A DNA stretch of 13,530 nucleotides. Origin: Thermoplasmata archaeon (GTDB taxonomy: Archaea; Thermoplasmatota; Thermoplasmata; Thermoplasmatales; Thermoplasmataceae). Shown here one piece after another: positions 4,675 to 12,244 of this stretch. The position numbers and the translations under genes were made by a program. The notes beneath the pieces are model-generated. The model ran no database searches. It was given only the letters and a program-made list of their open reading frames with translations, and was not told the DNA's origin. Every line of letters begins with the position of its first letter. Position 1 is the stretch's first letter. The DNA is taken from positions 22,525 through 36,054 of the forward strand of contig JAJZXP010000230.1 of NCBI GenBank assembly GCA_021806345.1, given 5' to 3'.

Positions 4675-7362
4675 CTAAAGAAGTTTTCTCATAACTGTCT
4701 GCAAAATTCCGCCATTCAGAAAGTATTTCACTTCTATGGGTGTATCTAACCTTACCATCGTTTTGACTTCTTTTTCTTTGCCTCCAAGATCGGTGAAATG
4801 TAAAACTGCCTCAGAATGTGGACTCAGTGTTTCAGGAAGTTCCACAGATATAGGTTCGTACGGGTTGATATTCAGTTTTTGGAACGAATCGCCCTCATTA
4901 AACTGCAGCGGCAATACCCCCATTCCAAGCAGATTGCTTCTGTGGATTCTTTCGTAACTTTGTGCCACAACTACCTTTACACCAAGGAGAAATGGACCCT
5001 TTGCCGCCCAATCCCTTGAAGAACCTGACCCATACTCCTTTCCTGCGAAAACTATTGATCCAGTTCCATTTTTTTTGTTTTTCATTGCAATGTCATATAT
5101 CCACTCTTTCTTGCCATTTAATGAGGTAGTAGTGAAAGGTCCTATCTCGCTGGAAAGTTTGTTTGAAATTCTGTTATTCCCAAATGTTCCTCTCATCATT
5201 ACTTCATGGTTACCTCTTCTTGATCCGAATGAATTGAAATCCTCAGGTTTAACCAAGTTATCCAATAGATATTTTCCTGCAGGAGAATTCTTTCCAATTG
5301 ATCCCGCAGGAGATATGTGATCTGTCGTAATTGAGTCGCCAAATACGGCTAGAGTATGAAGATCATTCAATTTGTAAGAGTATTCAGGGAGTTCAACATC
5401 GAAGTTATCAAAGAAAGGTGGATTTTTTATATACGTGCTTTTATCATCCCATTTGTAGAGTTTCCCTTGAGGAGCGTTCATTTCGTTCCACAATTCACTG
5501 AAATTGTATACATTTGAATAGCTTTCTCTGTATATTTTTTCATTTAAGAACTCTGAAACAACATGATCAATTTCTTCATTACTTGGCCAAATGTCCTTTA
5601 AGAAAACATCTTTGCCCTGTTTTCCCTTGCCTATGGGTTCTTTTTCAAGGTCCTTTAAGATTGTCCCAGCAATGGCAAATGCAACTACAAGAGGCGGTGA
5701 CATAAGATAGTTTGCCTTCACATTCCTGTGAATCCTTGCCTCGAAATTCCTGTTTCCGGACAGGACAGAAACTATATACATATCACTATCAACTATGGCT
5801 TTTTCAAGTTCTGGGTCAAGAGGACCACTGTTACCTATACACGTTGTGCATCCAAATCCCACGAGTTCAAATCCTAATTTATCAAGATACACTTGCAGCC
5901 CGCTATCTTCCAGGTATTTTGAAACTACACGGGATCCTGGTGCCAGGCTTGTCTTCACTTTGCTATTTACTGTCAACCCCATTTCCACAGCTTTCTTTGC
6001 CAACAGTCCAGCTCCCAGCATTACTCTCGGGTTGGAAGTGTTTGTGCAACTAGTAATAGCCGCTATCACAACATCACCCTCTCTTAGGATTTCTTCCTTA
6101 TTTTTCAGCTTAACTGGTGCACTTTTAAGCGAGAGTTGAATCTGACCAGACTTGTTTGTCTTCTCAGATCGTCCTGAGTTTTCCAGGAATGAGAGGAAGG
6201 AATTCGATGATTGCCCGAGCAGGACTTTCTGTTGAGGTAACTTGGGTCCGGCTATTGTGCTCCTCACTTCCGAAAGGTCAAAATCTATTAATTCAGAATA
6301 TTCCACACCCTTCAATTCACCGTAAAGTCCCTGTTCTTCATAATATTTCTTAACAAGTTCTATCTGATCGGCGTTCCTGCCAGATAATTTCAGATAGGAT
6401 ATTGTCTCATCATCCACAGGGAAAAGCGCGCATGTGGCACCGTATTCAGGGCACATATTAGATAGAGTCGCTCTGTCTGGCAGGGAAAGTTGTTTCACAC
6501 CATTTCCAAAGAATTCAATAAACTTGCCAACAACATTGGACCTCCTCAATATTTCTGTCAGAGTGAGAACGATATCAGTGGCTGTAACCCCTTCTTCCAG
6601 TTTTCCGTGAACGTTAACACCGACTACTGATGGAGAAAGGAAAGTAACCGGTTGTCCAAGCATTGCAGCTTCAGCCTCTATTCCTCCCACTCCCCATCCA
6701 AGAACTCCAAGACCATTTATCATGGTTGTATGCGAATCAGTCCCAACCAGGGAATCAAAGTATACCATTCTTCTATCTCCTTTCTGTGAAATCTGAACTA
6801 CTTTAGCGAGGAATTCAAGATTCACCTGGTGAACGATACCTGTTGCTGGGGGAACAATACTCAATCCCTTCATTGAATTCTGAGCCCATTTTAAAAACTT
6901 ATATCTCTCAGCATTCCTCTCAAATTCAACGTTCGAATTTTTAACCATTGCATCCTTGCTTCCATAAAAATCAACTTGAACAGAGTGATCAACCACAAGA
7001 TCAACAGGAACAACTGGTTCAATTTTTTCAGGATCTTTTCCAAGTCTCTGAAATGAATCCCTCATTGCCGCTAGGTCAACCACTGCAGGAACGCCGGTAA
7101 AGTCCTGCATTGCAACTCTTGCAACTGTGAACGGTATTTCAAAATCTCCCGGGTTCCCCGCGCTCCATGACAGCAAGTTCTGTATATCTTCTTCTCGCAC
7201 AGCTTCCCCGTCAAAATTCCTCATAAGAGACTCCAGTATGATCCTGATGCTTCTGGGTATATTCTCCACTTTTCTCTTAGAAGCTGAAATCTTTTTTAGA
7301 GAAACAAATTTATATTCAGACTGTCCAACTTTTAATGTATCAAAAAATTCCTCTCTCTTCAT
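4675..7362 (-). CDS. acnA: Aconitate hydratase (AcnA/IRP1 type)
   Basis: This roughly 900-aa monomeric [4Fe-4S] enzyme interconverts citrate and isocitrate in the TCA cycle. Counting from an upstream TTG at 7383 (902 aa), the cluster cysteines are C446 in SCTNTSNP, C512 and C515 in GFGCTTCIGNSG. Other family motifs are VGTDSHTTMINGLGVLGWGVGG (near 213-234), SGNRNFEARIH, the swivel-domain start FGDSITTDHISPAG (681-694), SRRGNHEVMMRGTFGN and KEYGSGSSRDWAAKGP. All four domains are present and the length is normal. I prefer ATG 7362, giving MKREEFFDTL and 895 aa, because the seven extra residues from TTG overlap a palindrome and a possible TATA element. The start is not certain. The gene is single, convergent to the NifX-like gene, and its upstream side faces IS debris. 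Confidence 0.95.
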   Translation of the reverse strand: MKREEFFDTLKVGQSEYKFVSLKKISASKRKVENIPRSIRIILESLMRNFDGEAVREEDIQNLLSWSAGNPGDFEIPFTVARVAMQDFTGVPAVVDLAAMRDSFQRLGKDPEKIEPVVPVDLVVDHSVQVDFYGSKDAMVKNSNVEFERNAERYKFLKWAQNSMKGLSIVPPATGIVHQVNLEFLAKVVQISQKGDRRMVYFDSLVGTDSHTTMINGLGVLGWGVGGIEAEAAMLGQPVTFLSPSVVGVNVHGKLEEGVTATDIVLTLTEILRRSNVVGKFIEFFGNGVKQLSLPDRATLSNMCPEYGATCALFPVDDETISYLKLSGRNADQIELVKKYYEEQGLYGELKGVEYSELIDFDLSEVRSTIAGPKLPQQKVLLGQSSNSFLSFLENSGRSEKTNKSGQIQLSLKSAPVKLKNKEEILREGDVVIAAITSCTNTSNPRVMLGAGLLAKKAVEMGLTVNSKVKTSLAPGSRVVSKYLEDSGLQVYLDKLGFELVGFGCTTCIGNSGPLDPELEKAIVDSDMYIVSVLSGNRNFEARIHRNVKANYLMSPPLVVAFAIAGTILKDLEKEPIGKGKQGKDVFLKDIWPSNEEIDHVVSEFLNEKIYRESYSNVYNFSELWNEMNAPQGKLYKWDDKSTYIKNPPFFDNFDVELPEYSYKLNDLHTLAVFGDSITTDHISPAGSIGKNSPAGKYLLDNLVKPEDFNSFGSRRGNHEVMMRGTFGNNRISNKLSSEIGPFTTTSLNGKKEWIYDIAMKNKKNGTGSIVFAGKEYGSGSSRDWAAKGPFLLGVKVVVAQSYERIHRSNLLGMGVLPLQFNEGDSFQKLNINPYEPISVELPETLSPHSEAVLHFTDLGGKEKEVKTMVRLDTPIEVKYFLNGGILQTVMRKLL

Positions 7363-7364
7363 AA

Positions 7365-7376
7365 TTCCATATGGAA
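7365..7376 (-). promoter_or_regulatory. 12-bp perfect palindrome at the acnA start
   Basis: TTCCATATGGAA is a perfect palindrome ending 2 nt before the preferred aconitase ATG 7362. Its place between the promoter and the start codon would suit a repressor operator. It could be chance, as it is only 12 bp long. Confidence 0.3.
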
Positions 7377-7383
7377 AACTCAA

Positions 7384-7410
7384 TTATAAGTTTTGGAATC
7401 TTTTTAAATA
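7384..7410 (-). promoter_or_regulatory. TATA-like boxes for acnA
   Basis: Two candidates are present. TATTTAAAAA (7401-7410) is a strong box A and would start transcription near 7380, leaving a leader of about 18 nt before ATG 7362. TTATAA (7384-7389) is about 24 nt from ATG 7362 and would give a leaderless message. No Shine-Dalgarno sequence is seen. Confidence 0.45.
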
Positions 7411-7447
7411 GGAAGCCCGAAAAATCAATTTTACAGGGTAATTCCTG

Positions 7448-7802
7448 TTATATCAAAGGTGACACTTTTCCTGTCCATTCAAAGGCAACAGCGACGATGT
7501 CAGGTATCACCGAAAATGAGGCATGCCATTTCCCCGTTTTCTCGCAAGGGACATTCAACGTTCTGCGGGATCTGGGAATGTATGTTCCTGAATTCCTTGA
7601 ATGTGTTCTTCAGTTCCTGTATCTGAGTCTGCTGGTAGTTATAGCCCATATTCTTTCTTATCTTATGCGCAAGAATCCTCTGTTCCATGCATGCGTTGCA
7701 TAGCTTCCTGCACAGATTCAACTGTCAAGTCAGCAGCTTTTCCAGTTCTGGAGATGGATAAAACCTGAACCTGCATGTTCTCGCATACGCCTTTCTGCTC
7801 AT
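7448..7802 (-). pseudogene. tnpB: tnpB remnant (IS605 OrfB, RNA-guided nuclease ancestor)
   Basis: From ATG 7802 the minus strand encodes the TnpB-type opening RKAYARTCRFRFYPSPELEKLL, interrupted by an in-frame TGA at 7727-7725. It continues with QLNLCRKLCNACMEQR, then YNYQQTQIQELKNTF and IHSQIPQNV, which fit the TnpB N-terminal lobe. After QNV (near 7550) the reading shifts frame into C-E-K-T-G-K-W-H-A-S-F-S-V, resembling the KWYASF segment normally found just before the first RuvC motif. A large part of the REC/WED region is therefore deleted. It stops at a TAA at 7450-7448. No RuvC Asp/Glu residues or zinc-finger cysteines remain. An intact TnpB has about 400 residues, so this copy is inactive. 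Confidence 0.72.
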
Positions 7803-8101
7803 CCACATATCACTTTATTGTTTCCGATGAAACATGTCAGTGCTTAGATACTAAAAAGCTCCGCATCCACAGGATTGGCAACTTTCTCCTGAGAATTCTC
7901 AATGTCCTGTCTTTTATCTTGGCAATTATATTATTTTGTGCTATCACGGGAGATGTCTTTATGAATTTGTGGACATTGTCAGGCATGGTTTCCAGAGCTA
8001 TGACCTCACAGTGATCTACTTCTTCTGTTTTTGGGACACCAAACAAAATGACAGTTCATGAAATAAACCGATATCTCCGAGGTAATGCATCCCTTTGCCA
8101 T
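7786..8101 (-). pseudogene. tnpA: tnpA remnant (IS200/IS605 Y1 transposase)
   Basis: From ATG 8101 one frame gives YFMNCHFVWCPKNRR, the start of a Y1 transposase (VWCPKYRRK in intact copies). Near 8020 the frame changes and about 25 codons seem lost. The next frame gives CEVIALETMPDNVHKFIKT, then NNIIAKIKDRTLRILRRKLP, WMRSFLVSKH, a TGA, HVSSETIK, a second TGA, and YVDEQKG. The HUH motif (normally D-H-V-H) reads D-N-V-H, so one metal-binding His is missing. The likely catalytic Tyr is the one in YVDEQ, after the second stop. Two in-frame stops, a frame change and a mutated HUH motif make it non-functional. Confidence 0.82.
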
Positions 8102-8145
8102 AATGATATGTGTCACACTTACATATATCTCTTAAAGTCGCTTTC

Positions 8146-8170
8146 ATCCCACCCATGAATGGCGTGGGAT
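8146..8170. repeat. IS605-type imperfect hairpin
   Basis: On the plus strand ATCCCAC-CCAT, a GA loop and ATGG-C-GTGGGAT form an 11-bp stem with one bulged C. It lies upstream of the tnpA remnant at the position of the left subterminal hairpin that Y1 transposases recognise. It is GC-rich compared with its surroundings and ends 50 nt before the tricorn ATG. Confidence 0.6.
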
Positions 8171-8185
8171 TCCCCGCCCGCAATG

Positions 8186-8200
8186 TTAAAATTGAAATAA
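8186..8200 (+). promoter_or_regulatory. Weak TATA-like region for the tricorn gene
   Basis: TTAAAATTGAAATAA is centred about 26 nt before ATG 8220 with no Shine-Dalgarno site. The spacing matches the leaderless pattern of neighbouring genes, but the box itself is weak. It lies only 16 nt from the IS hairpin. Confidence 0.35.
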
Positions 8201-8219
8201 CAGTTCTTAATAGTGAGTA

Positions 8220-11200
8220 ATGTCATTTTATTTTAACAATGTAAATTTATGCGAGGACAAAATTTGTTTTGTTGCTGAAGATGATCTTTTCATAGCAAAT
8301 ATTGATGGAACTGAAGCAAGGAGAATTGTATCAAATATTGGTGTCATTTCAGATCCAGTATTTTTCCCAGATGGGAGAAGAATAGCATTTAGGGTTTTGG
8401 CAGGAAGCAATATCAATGAAATATACACATGTGGAACTGATGGGAGTAAACTCACTCAGGTGACCTTTTTTGGAAGCTTTTCTACCGGAATTGCAGGCTG
8501 GAAGGGGGACAAAGAACTTATCATTTATTCAGACATAAATGAAGCGAATAGGGGGTCCACTCAATTTTATTCTCTTAATACAGAAACTAAGATAATGGGC
8601 AAAGAAAATCTAGGATATGGGCACAGGGTTCAGTATTCACAACAGGGAATTTTAGTCGGCAGGAACACCTTCGAGGTTCCATACTGGAAGAACTATAGGG
8701 GAGGTACAAGGGGAAAGCTGTGGTATTTACAGCACGGAAAACAGAAATTCAAAAAAATCCTGGAAATAGAAACCAATATTCATTCTCCATATCTATTCAA
8801 CAACAAAATATACTTTGTAACGGATTTGCACGGTACTGCAAACATTTATTCATACGATCTGTCAAAATCAGATATCGAACGATTAACCAATTTCGAAGAT
8901 TATGATGTCAGAACAATGGGGCACAATGGTGAAAAATTAATATTTACAGTTGGCGGCGAAATTTGGCTTTTCAGTATTTCAGATTCCAAATTATCAAAAA
9001 TACAGGTTGATATAAATCCTCTCGGAAAGAAGGACAGGTTGCTATTCCTTGATGCTACAACAGACCTCGAAAAAATTAGGCCTTTCAGCGAAGAATCCTT
9101 GGGCATTATAATCAGAGGAAGAGGAGTTATAATGGGAAAAAACAGGACTAATCCAGTATATCTTAACAGAAATTTTACCGGGAGGATAAGGGATGTTTGT
9201 GAATTAGATGAAAAGAATTTTGCGGTAGTTCAGGAAATAGATGGGGAAGATGGTATAAATATTTACGATTCAAAGGGGAACAGGGTTAAGTCTTTTTCAT
9301 TAAATCTGGGAATTTTAATGAGGATGATGCGAGTACCAAAAAGTCAAAATATTGTCGTCTCAAACAACAGAAATCAGCTTTTCCTAATAAATCTTGAAAG
9401 TGGTGAACAGAAGTTGATTGACAAGAGTGATGCCTCAAGGCTTGGAGATTTTGACGTAAGCAACGATGGAAAGCTGGTTGCATATGCATTTAAGTTATCA
9501 AATGGGAGGTCCCAGATCAGATTATGCTCTTTTGTTGATATGAGGATATACGAAGTAACATCCACAACATCACAAGATAGAAATCCCTCATTCGACAGGA
9601 GTGGAAAATATCTCAACTTTATTTCAAATAGAAATTTAGATCCAACATATGATGAATTTATATTTTCACTCGGTTTCATGACAATATCCAAACCCTACTG
9701 TGTTTGTCTAAACTCTAAACTGGCTGATCCATTCATAGGCAGCCATCCTAAATTCGAAGAATCCAAGGAAGAAGTGGTTTATGATTTTGAAGGAATAGAT
9801 AAAAGGATACAGCCGTATCCGCTGGAGACAGGAAATTACGAAGAGCTTAAAACGGCTACAGGAAAAATATACTATGTCAAATACAAAGTAGAAGGAGCAA
9901 TGAAGTATTATTCACTTGGTCCGAGGGGAGGAAGAACAGGAACGCTGATGGAATACAATCTCTCAAAAAGAGAGGAAAGAACTGTAATGGATGGAATAAA
10001 TTTCTTTGCAATCTCGGAGGATGGGGAAAAATTGTTAATTCAGAAAGGTGGAAAATATTATCTAACGAGCCTTGATTTAAAACCAGAAGATCATGATCTA
10101 GAAAAGTTAGAGATTAAGCTGAATTCCATAAATGCAGAAATTCAAAGAAGTGCAGATTTTAAACAGATGTTTAACGAAACCTGGAAATTCATGCGAGAAG
10201 GCTACTGGAAGGCTGAAACACTAAAAAATTGGGATTCCGTAAGAGACAAGTATTCAAAATTGCTCGATAAAATTCAAACAAGAAGTGAATTATCAGATTT
10301 GCTCAAGAAAACTCAGGGGGAACTCGGGACTTCGCATTCCTATGAAATATCACAGAAACTTTCTGAGGCAAAATATTACAGTGCGGGAAAACTTGGAGCA
10401 GTACTGGAGGATACAGATGGAAGCGGTGTAAGGATAAGCAGAATTCTCAGAGGAGATCTGGCAAATGAAGGAGAAAAGTCATCATTAGAAGGAAGTGGAT
10501 TGACGGTTGTCGATGGAGATGTAATAATAGGCGCTGAAGGAGCAGAAATCCACACCCTCATGGAACTACACAGGATACTGTTGAATAAGAATGAAGACTT
10601 AATCACGCTTAAACTAAAAAGGAAAGATGGCGGGATTTTTGAAAGCACAGTAAAGTTAATGACAAATCAAAGAAAGCTCGCATACAGAGATTGGGTCGAA
10701 ACCAAGAGAAAATATGTTCACAATGCCAGCAAAGGCAAATGTGGATACATTCACATACCGGATATGGGACCTTATGGCTATTCCGAATTCTTTAGATTAT
10801 TCATTGAAGAAACAAAGTTTCAAAATCTAATCGTTGATGTGAGGTATAACGGGGGAGGGCACGTCTCTCAGCTTCTTCTGGATATGTTGGCTAGAAAGCC
10901 CCTTGGAAGTGATATTAACAGATGGGGGGAGCCTGAACCTTATCCCTCATATTCCGTGAGTGGCAATATGATCTGCGTTACAAACGAATTTGCCGGTTCT
11001 GATGGAGACATTTTCAGTCATTCATGGAAATTAATGAAGCTGGGGGAATTGGTTGGAACCAGAACATGGGGTGGAGTCGTTGGAATCAATCCAATAGCAA
11101 CCCTCATTGATGGTACAATTGTTACCCAGCCCGAATATGCGTTCCATTTTAATGATGTTGGATACGGGGTAGAAAACTATGGGACCGATCCAACGGTGGA

Positions 11201-11279
11201 GGTTGAAATAAGCCCCGACGAATTTGCAGAAGGTGATGACGTTCAGCTCAAAAAAGCTCTGGAAATTGTCTTAAAATAA
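8220..11279 (+). CDS. tri: Tricorn protease
   Basis: This 1019-aa protein is a tricorn protease, the giant ring-forming peptidase that degrades proteasome products (about 6-12-mers) to di- and tripeptides, later trimmed by F1-F3 aminopeptidases. Domains in order: a six-bladed beta-propeller (about 1-270), a seven-bladed propeller (about 285-640), core C1, a PDZ-like domain (about 715-815) and core C2. The catalytic set is present: S705-H706 (GTSHSYE), nucleophile S927-D928 (TNEFAGSDGD) and E985 (GVENYG). These match S745/H746, S965/D966 and E1023 of T. acidophilum. D898 (GSDINR) matches D936, linked to basic P1 preference. Its Met aligns with about residue 39 of the 1071-aa Thermoplasma protein, and the C-terminus is about 14 aa shorter. 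The Arg-Arg loop of the six-bladed propeller appears absent. No interacting-factor gene is nearby. Confidence 0.96.
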   Translation: MSFYFNNVNLCEDKICFVAEDDLFIANIDGTEARRIVSNIGVISDPVFFPDGRRIAFRVLAGSNINEIYTCGTDGSKLTQVTFFGSFSTGIAGWKGDKELIIYSDINEANRGSTQFYSLNTETKIMGKENLGYGHRVQYSQQGILVGRNTFEVPYWKNYRGGTRGKLWYLQHGKQKFKKILEIETNIHSPYLFNNKIYFVTDLHGTANIYSYDLSKSDIERLTNFEDYDVRTMGHNGEKLIFTVGGEIWLFSISDSKLSKIQVDINPLGKKDRLLFLDATTDLEKIRPFSEESLGIIIRGRGVIMGKNRTNPVYLNRNFTGRIRDVCELDEKNFAVVQEIDGEDGINIYDSKGNRVKSFSLNLGILMRMMRVPKSQNIVVSNNRNQLFLINLESGEQKLIDKSDASRLGDFDVSNDGKLVAYAFKLSNGRSQIRLCSFVDMRIYEVTSTTSQDRNPSFDRSGKYLNFISNRNLDPTYDEFIFSLGFMTISKPYCVCLNSKLADPFIGSHPKFEESKEEVVYDFEGIDKRIQPYPLETGNYEELKTATGKIYYVKYKVEGAMKYYSLGPRGGRTGTLMEYNLSKREERTVMDGINFFAISEDGEKLLIQKGGKYYLTSLDLKPEDHDLEKLEIKLNSINAEIQRSADFKQMFNETWKFMREGYWKAETLKNWDSVRDKYSKLLDKIQTRSELSDLLKKTQGELGTSHSYEISQKLSEAKYYSAGKLGAVLEDTDGSGVRISRILRGDLANEGEKSSLEGSGLTVVDGDVIIGAEGAEIHTLMELHRILLNKNEDLITLKLKRKDGGIFESTVKLMTNQRKLAYRDWVETKRKYVHNASKGKCGYIHIPDMGPYGYSEFFRLFIEETKFQNLIVDVRYNGGGHVSQLLLDMLARKPLGSDINRWGEPEPYPSYSVSGNMICVTNEFAGSDGDIFSHSWKLMKLGELVGTRTWGGVVGINPIATLIDGTIVTQPEYAFHFNDVGYGVENYGTDPTVEVEISPDEFAEGDDVQLKKALEIVLK

Positions 11280-11320
11280 AATGATCATTTGGCATCATCT
11301 ATTGATAAAACAACATAAAG

Positions 11321-11332
11321 ATTTAATTAAAA
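11321..11332 (+). promoter_or_regulatory. TATA-like box for xerA
   Basis: ATTTAATTAAAA is centred about 23 nt before GTG 11349, with no Shine-Dalgarno site. It supports a separate leaderless transcript rather than obligatory co-transcription with tricorn, whose stop is 69 nt upstream. Confidence 0.5.
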
Positions 11333-11348
11333 TTCCTGATTTACTCTC

Positions 11349-12221
11349 GTGATCTCTGAGGAAACCTATAACAACCTTGTCAATAATTTTAAGAGAACAC
11401 TGATTTCAGAAAGACGAAGCCCGCGAACTGTTAAACAATATGCATTCCTGTATAGTAAATTTCTAAAGTATGTAAACAAGGAACCAGTTGAATGTACGCA
11501 ACAGGACATTGAAAAATTTAAATTCTTTCTTGCAACAAGTAAGGCATACTCTAAAGCAAGTCAGTATCTGGCAATTCAGGCGGTTAAATGTGCATTCAGA
11601 ACGCTGGAAGTCGCAGTTCCAAAGAATCTGACTCCTCCCAAGAGGTCACGAAAGATGCCTGTATTTTTATCTCCAAAGGAATCAGCAATGCTAATCAAGG
11701 CTTCGGGCAAGAATTTGCAGGTTAGAATTATAATTTCTACGCTTCTGTATTCAGGAATCAGGGTAAGCGAACTATGCAATATGAAAACTGAAGATATCAA
11801 TTTCGATGAGGGATCAATCATAATCCATGGCGGAAAGGGAGACAAGGAGAGGGTGGTGCTAGTGCCATCTGAAGTATCAGAATTGATGAAAAACTATCAT
11901 ATGGAAATGATTGAAAGAGGAAAAATATCTGAATATCTCCTTATCAGCCAAAAGGGGGGAAAATTTGACACATCGACAATAGAACGAGTTGTAAAAAAAG
12001 TTGCACAAGAAGCAGGCATCAGAAGGAGGGTCACTCCACACACGCTAAGGCATACTTTTGCTACAAACATACTGAGGAATGGAGGGGACATTCGATTCAT
12101 ACAAACACTATTGGGACATGCCAATATTGGAACTACAGAAATTTACACTCACATAGACAGTGAAGCAATGAGGGAGATGTTCAGGAAATTCGGACCGAAA
12201 TATACTGACGAGGACATGTAA
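11349..12221 (+). CDS. xerA: XerA-type tyrosine recombinase
   Basis: This 290-aa site-specific recombinase most likely resolves chromosome dimers at an archaeal dif site. The N-terminal SAM-like core-binding domain covers about 1-95. The catalytic domain carries the complete set: R138 (SGIRVSELC), K163 in the GGKGDKER beta-hairpin, H231 and R234 (TPHTLRHTF), H257 (LLGHANI) and the nucleophile Y266 (IYTH). Length matches archaeal XerA (about 280-290 aa). The start is GTG 11349, giving MISEETYNN; a TATA-like box 23 nt upstream supports it. The gene follows tricorn on the same strand and nearly abuts the convergent prenyl synthase (23-nt gap). No dif-like 28-bp site was found in the window. An integrase of a mobile element is less likely, as no element surrounds it. 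Confidence 0.93.
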   Translation: MISEETYNNLVNNFKRTLISERRSPRTVKQYAFLYSKFLKYVNKEPVECTQQDIEKFKFFLATSKAYSKASQYLAIQAVKCAFRTLEVAVPKNLTPPKRSRKMPVFLSPKESAMLIKASGKNLQVRIIISTLLYSGIRVSELCNMKTEDINFDEGSIIIHGGKGDKERVVLVPSEVSELMKNYHMEMIERGKISEYLLISQKGGKFDTSTIERVVKKVAQEAGIRRRVTPHTLRHTFATNILRNGGDIRFIQTLLGHANIGTTEIYTHIDSEAMREMFRKFGPKYTDEDM

Positions 12222-12244
12222 ATAGTTTAAGGAACATTTTTAAA

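Larger units (their letters stand above)
7448..8170 (-). mobile_element. Decayed IS200/IS605-family element
   Basis: The gap between aconitase and tricorn holds, in minus-strand order, a terminal-type hairpin (8146-8170), a broken Y1 transposase gene (tnpA) and the start of a broken tnpB. This is the normal gene order of an IS605 element. Stops, frame changes and internal deletions in both genes show it cannot move by itself. The far end is not defined: no second hairpin was found, and recognisable coding similarity stops near 7448. Confidence 0.8.

Noticed and set aside
7371..8014. Plus-strand open frames of 79-110 codons between aconitase and tricorn
   Set aside because: They are antisense to tnpA/tnpB remnants whose protein similarity lies on the minus strand, and they show no domain of their own.
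7500..8046. Two minus-strand open frames (69 and 73 codons) as intact small proteins
   Set aside because: They are fragments of TnpA and TnpB set off by stops and frame changes; similarity continues past the stop codons on both sides.
11280..11348. dif-like recombination site next to xerA
   Set aside because: No paired 11-bp half-sites are visible; the stretch holds only AT-rich promoter-like sequence.
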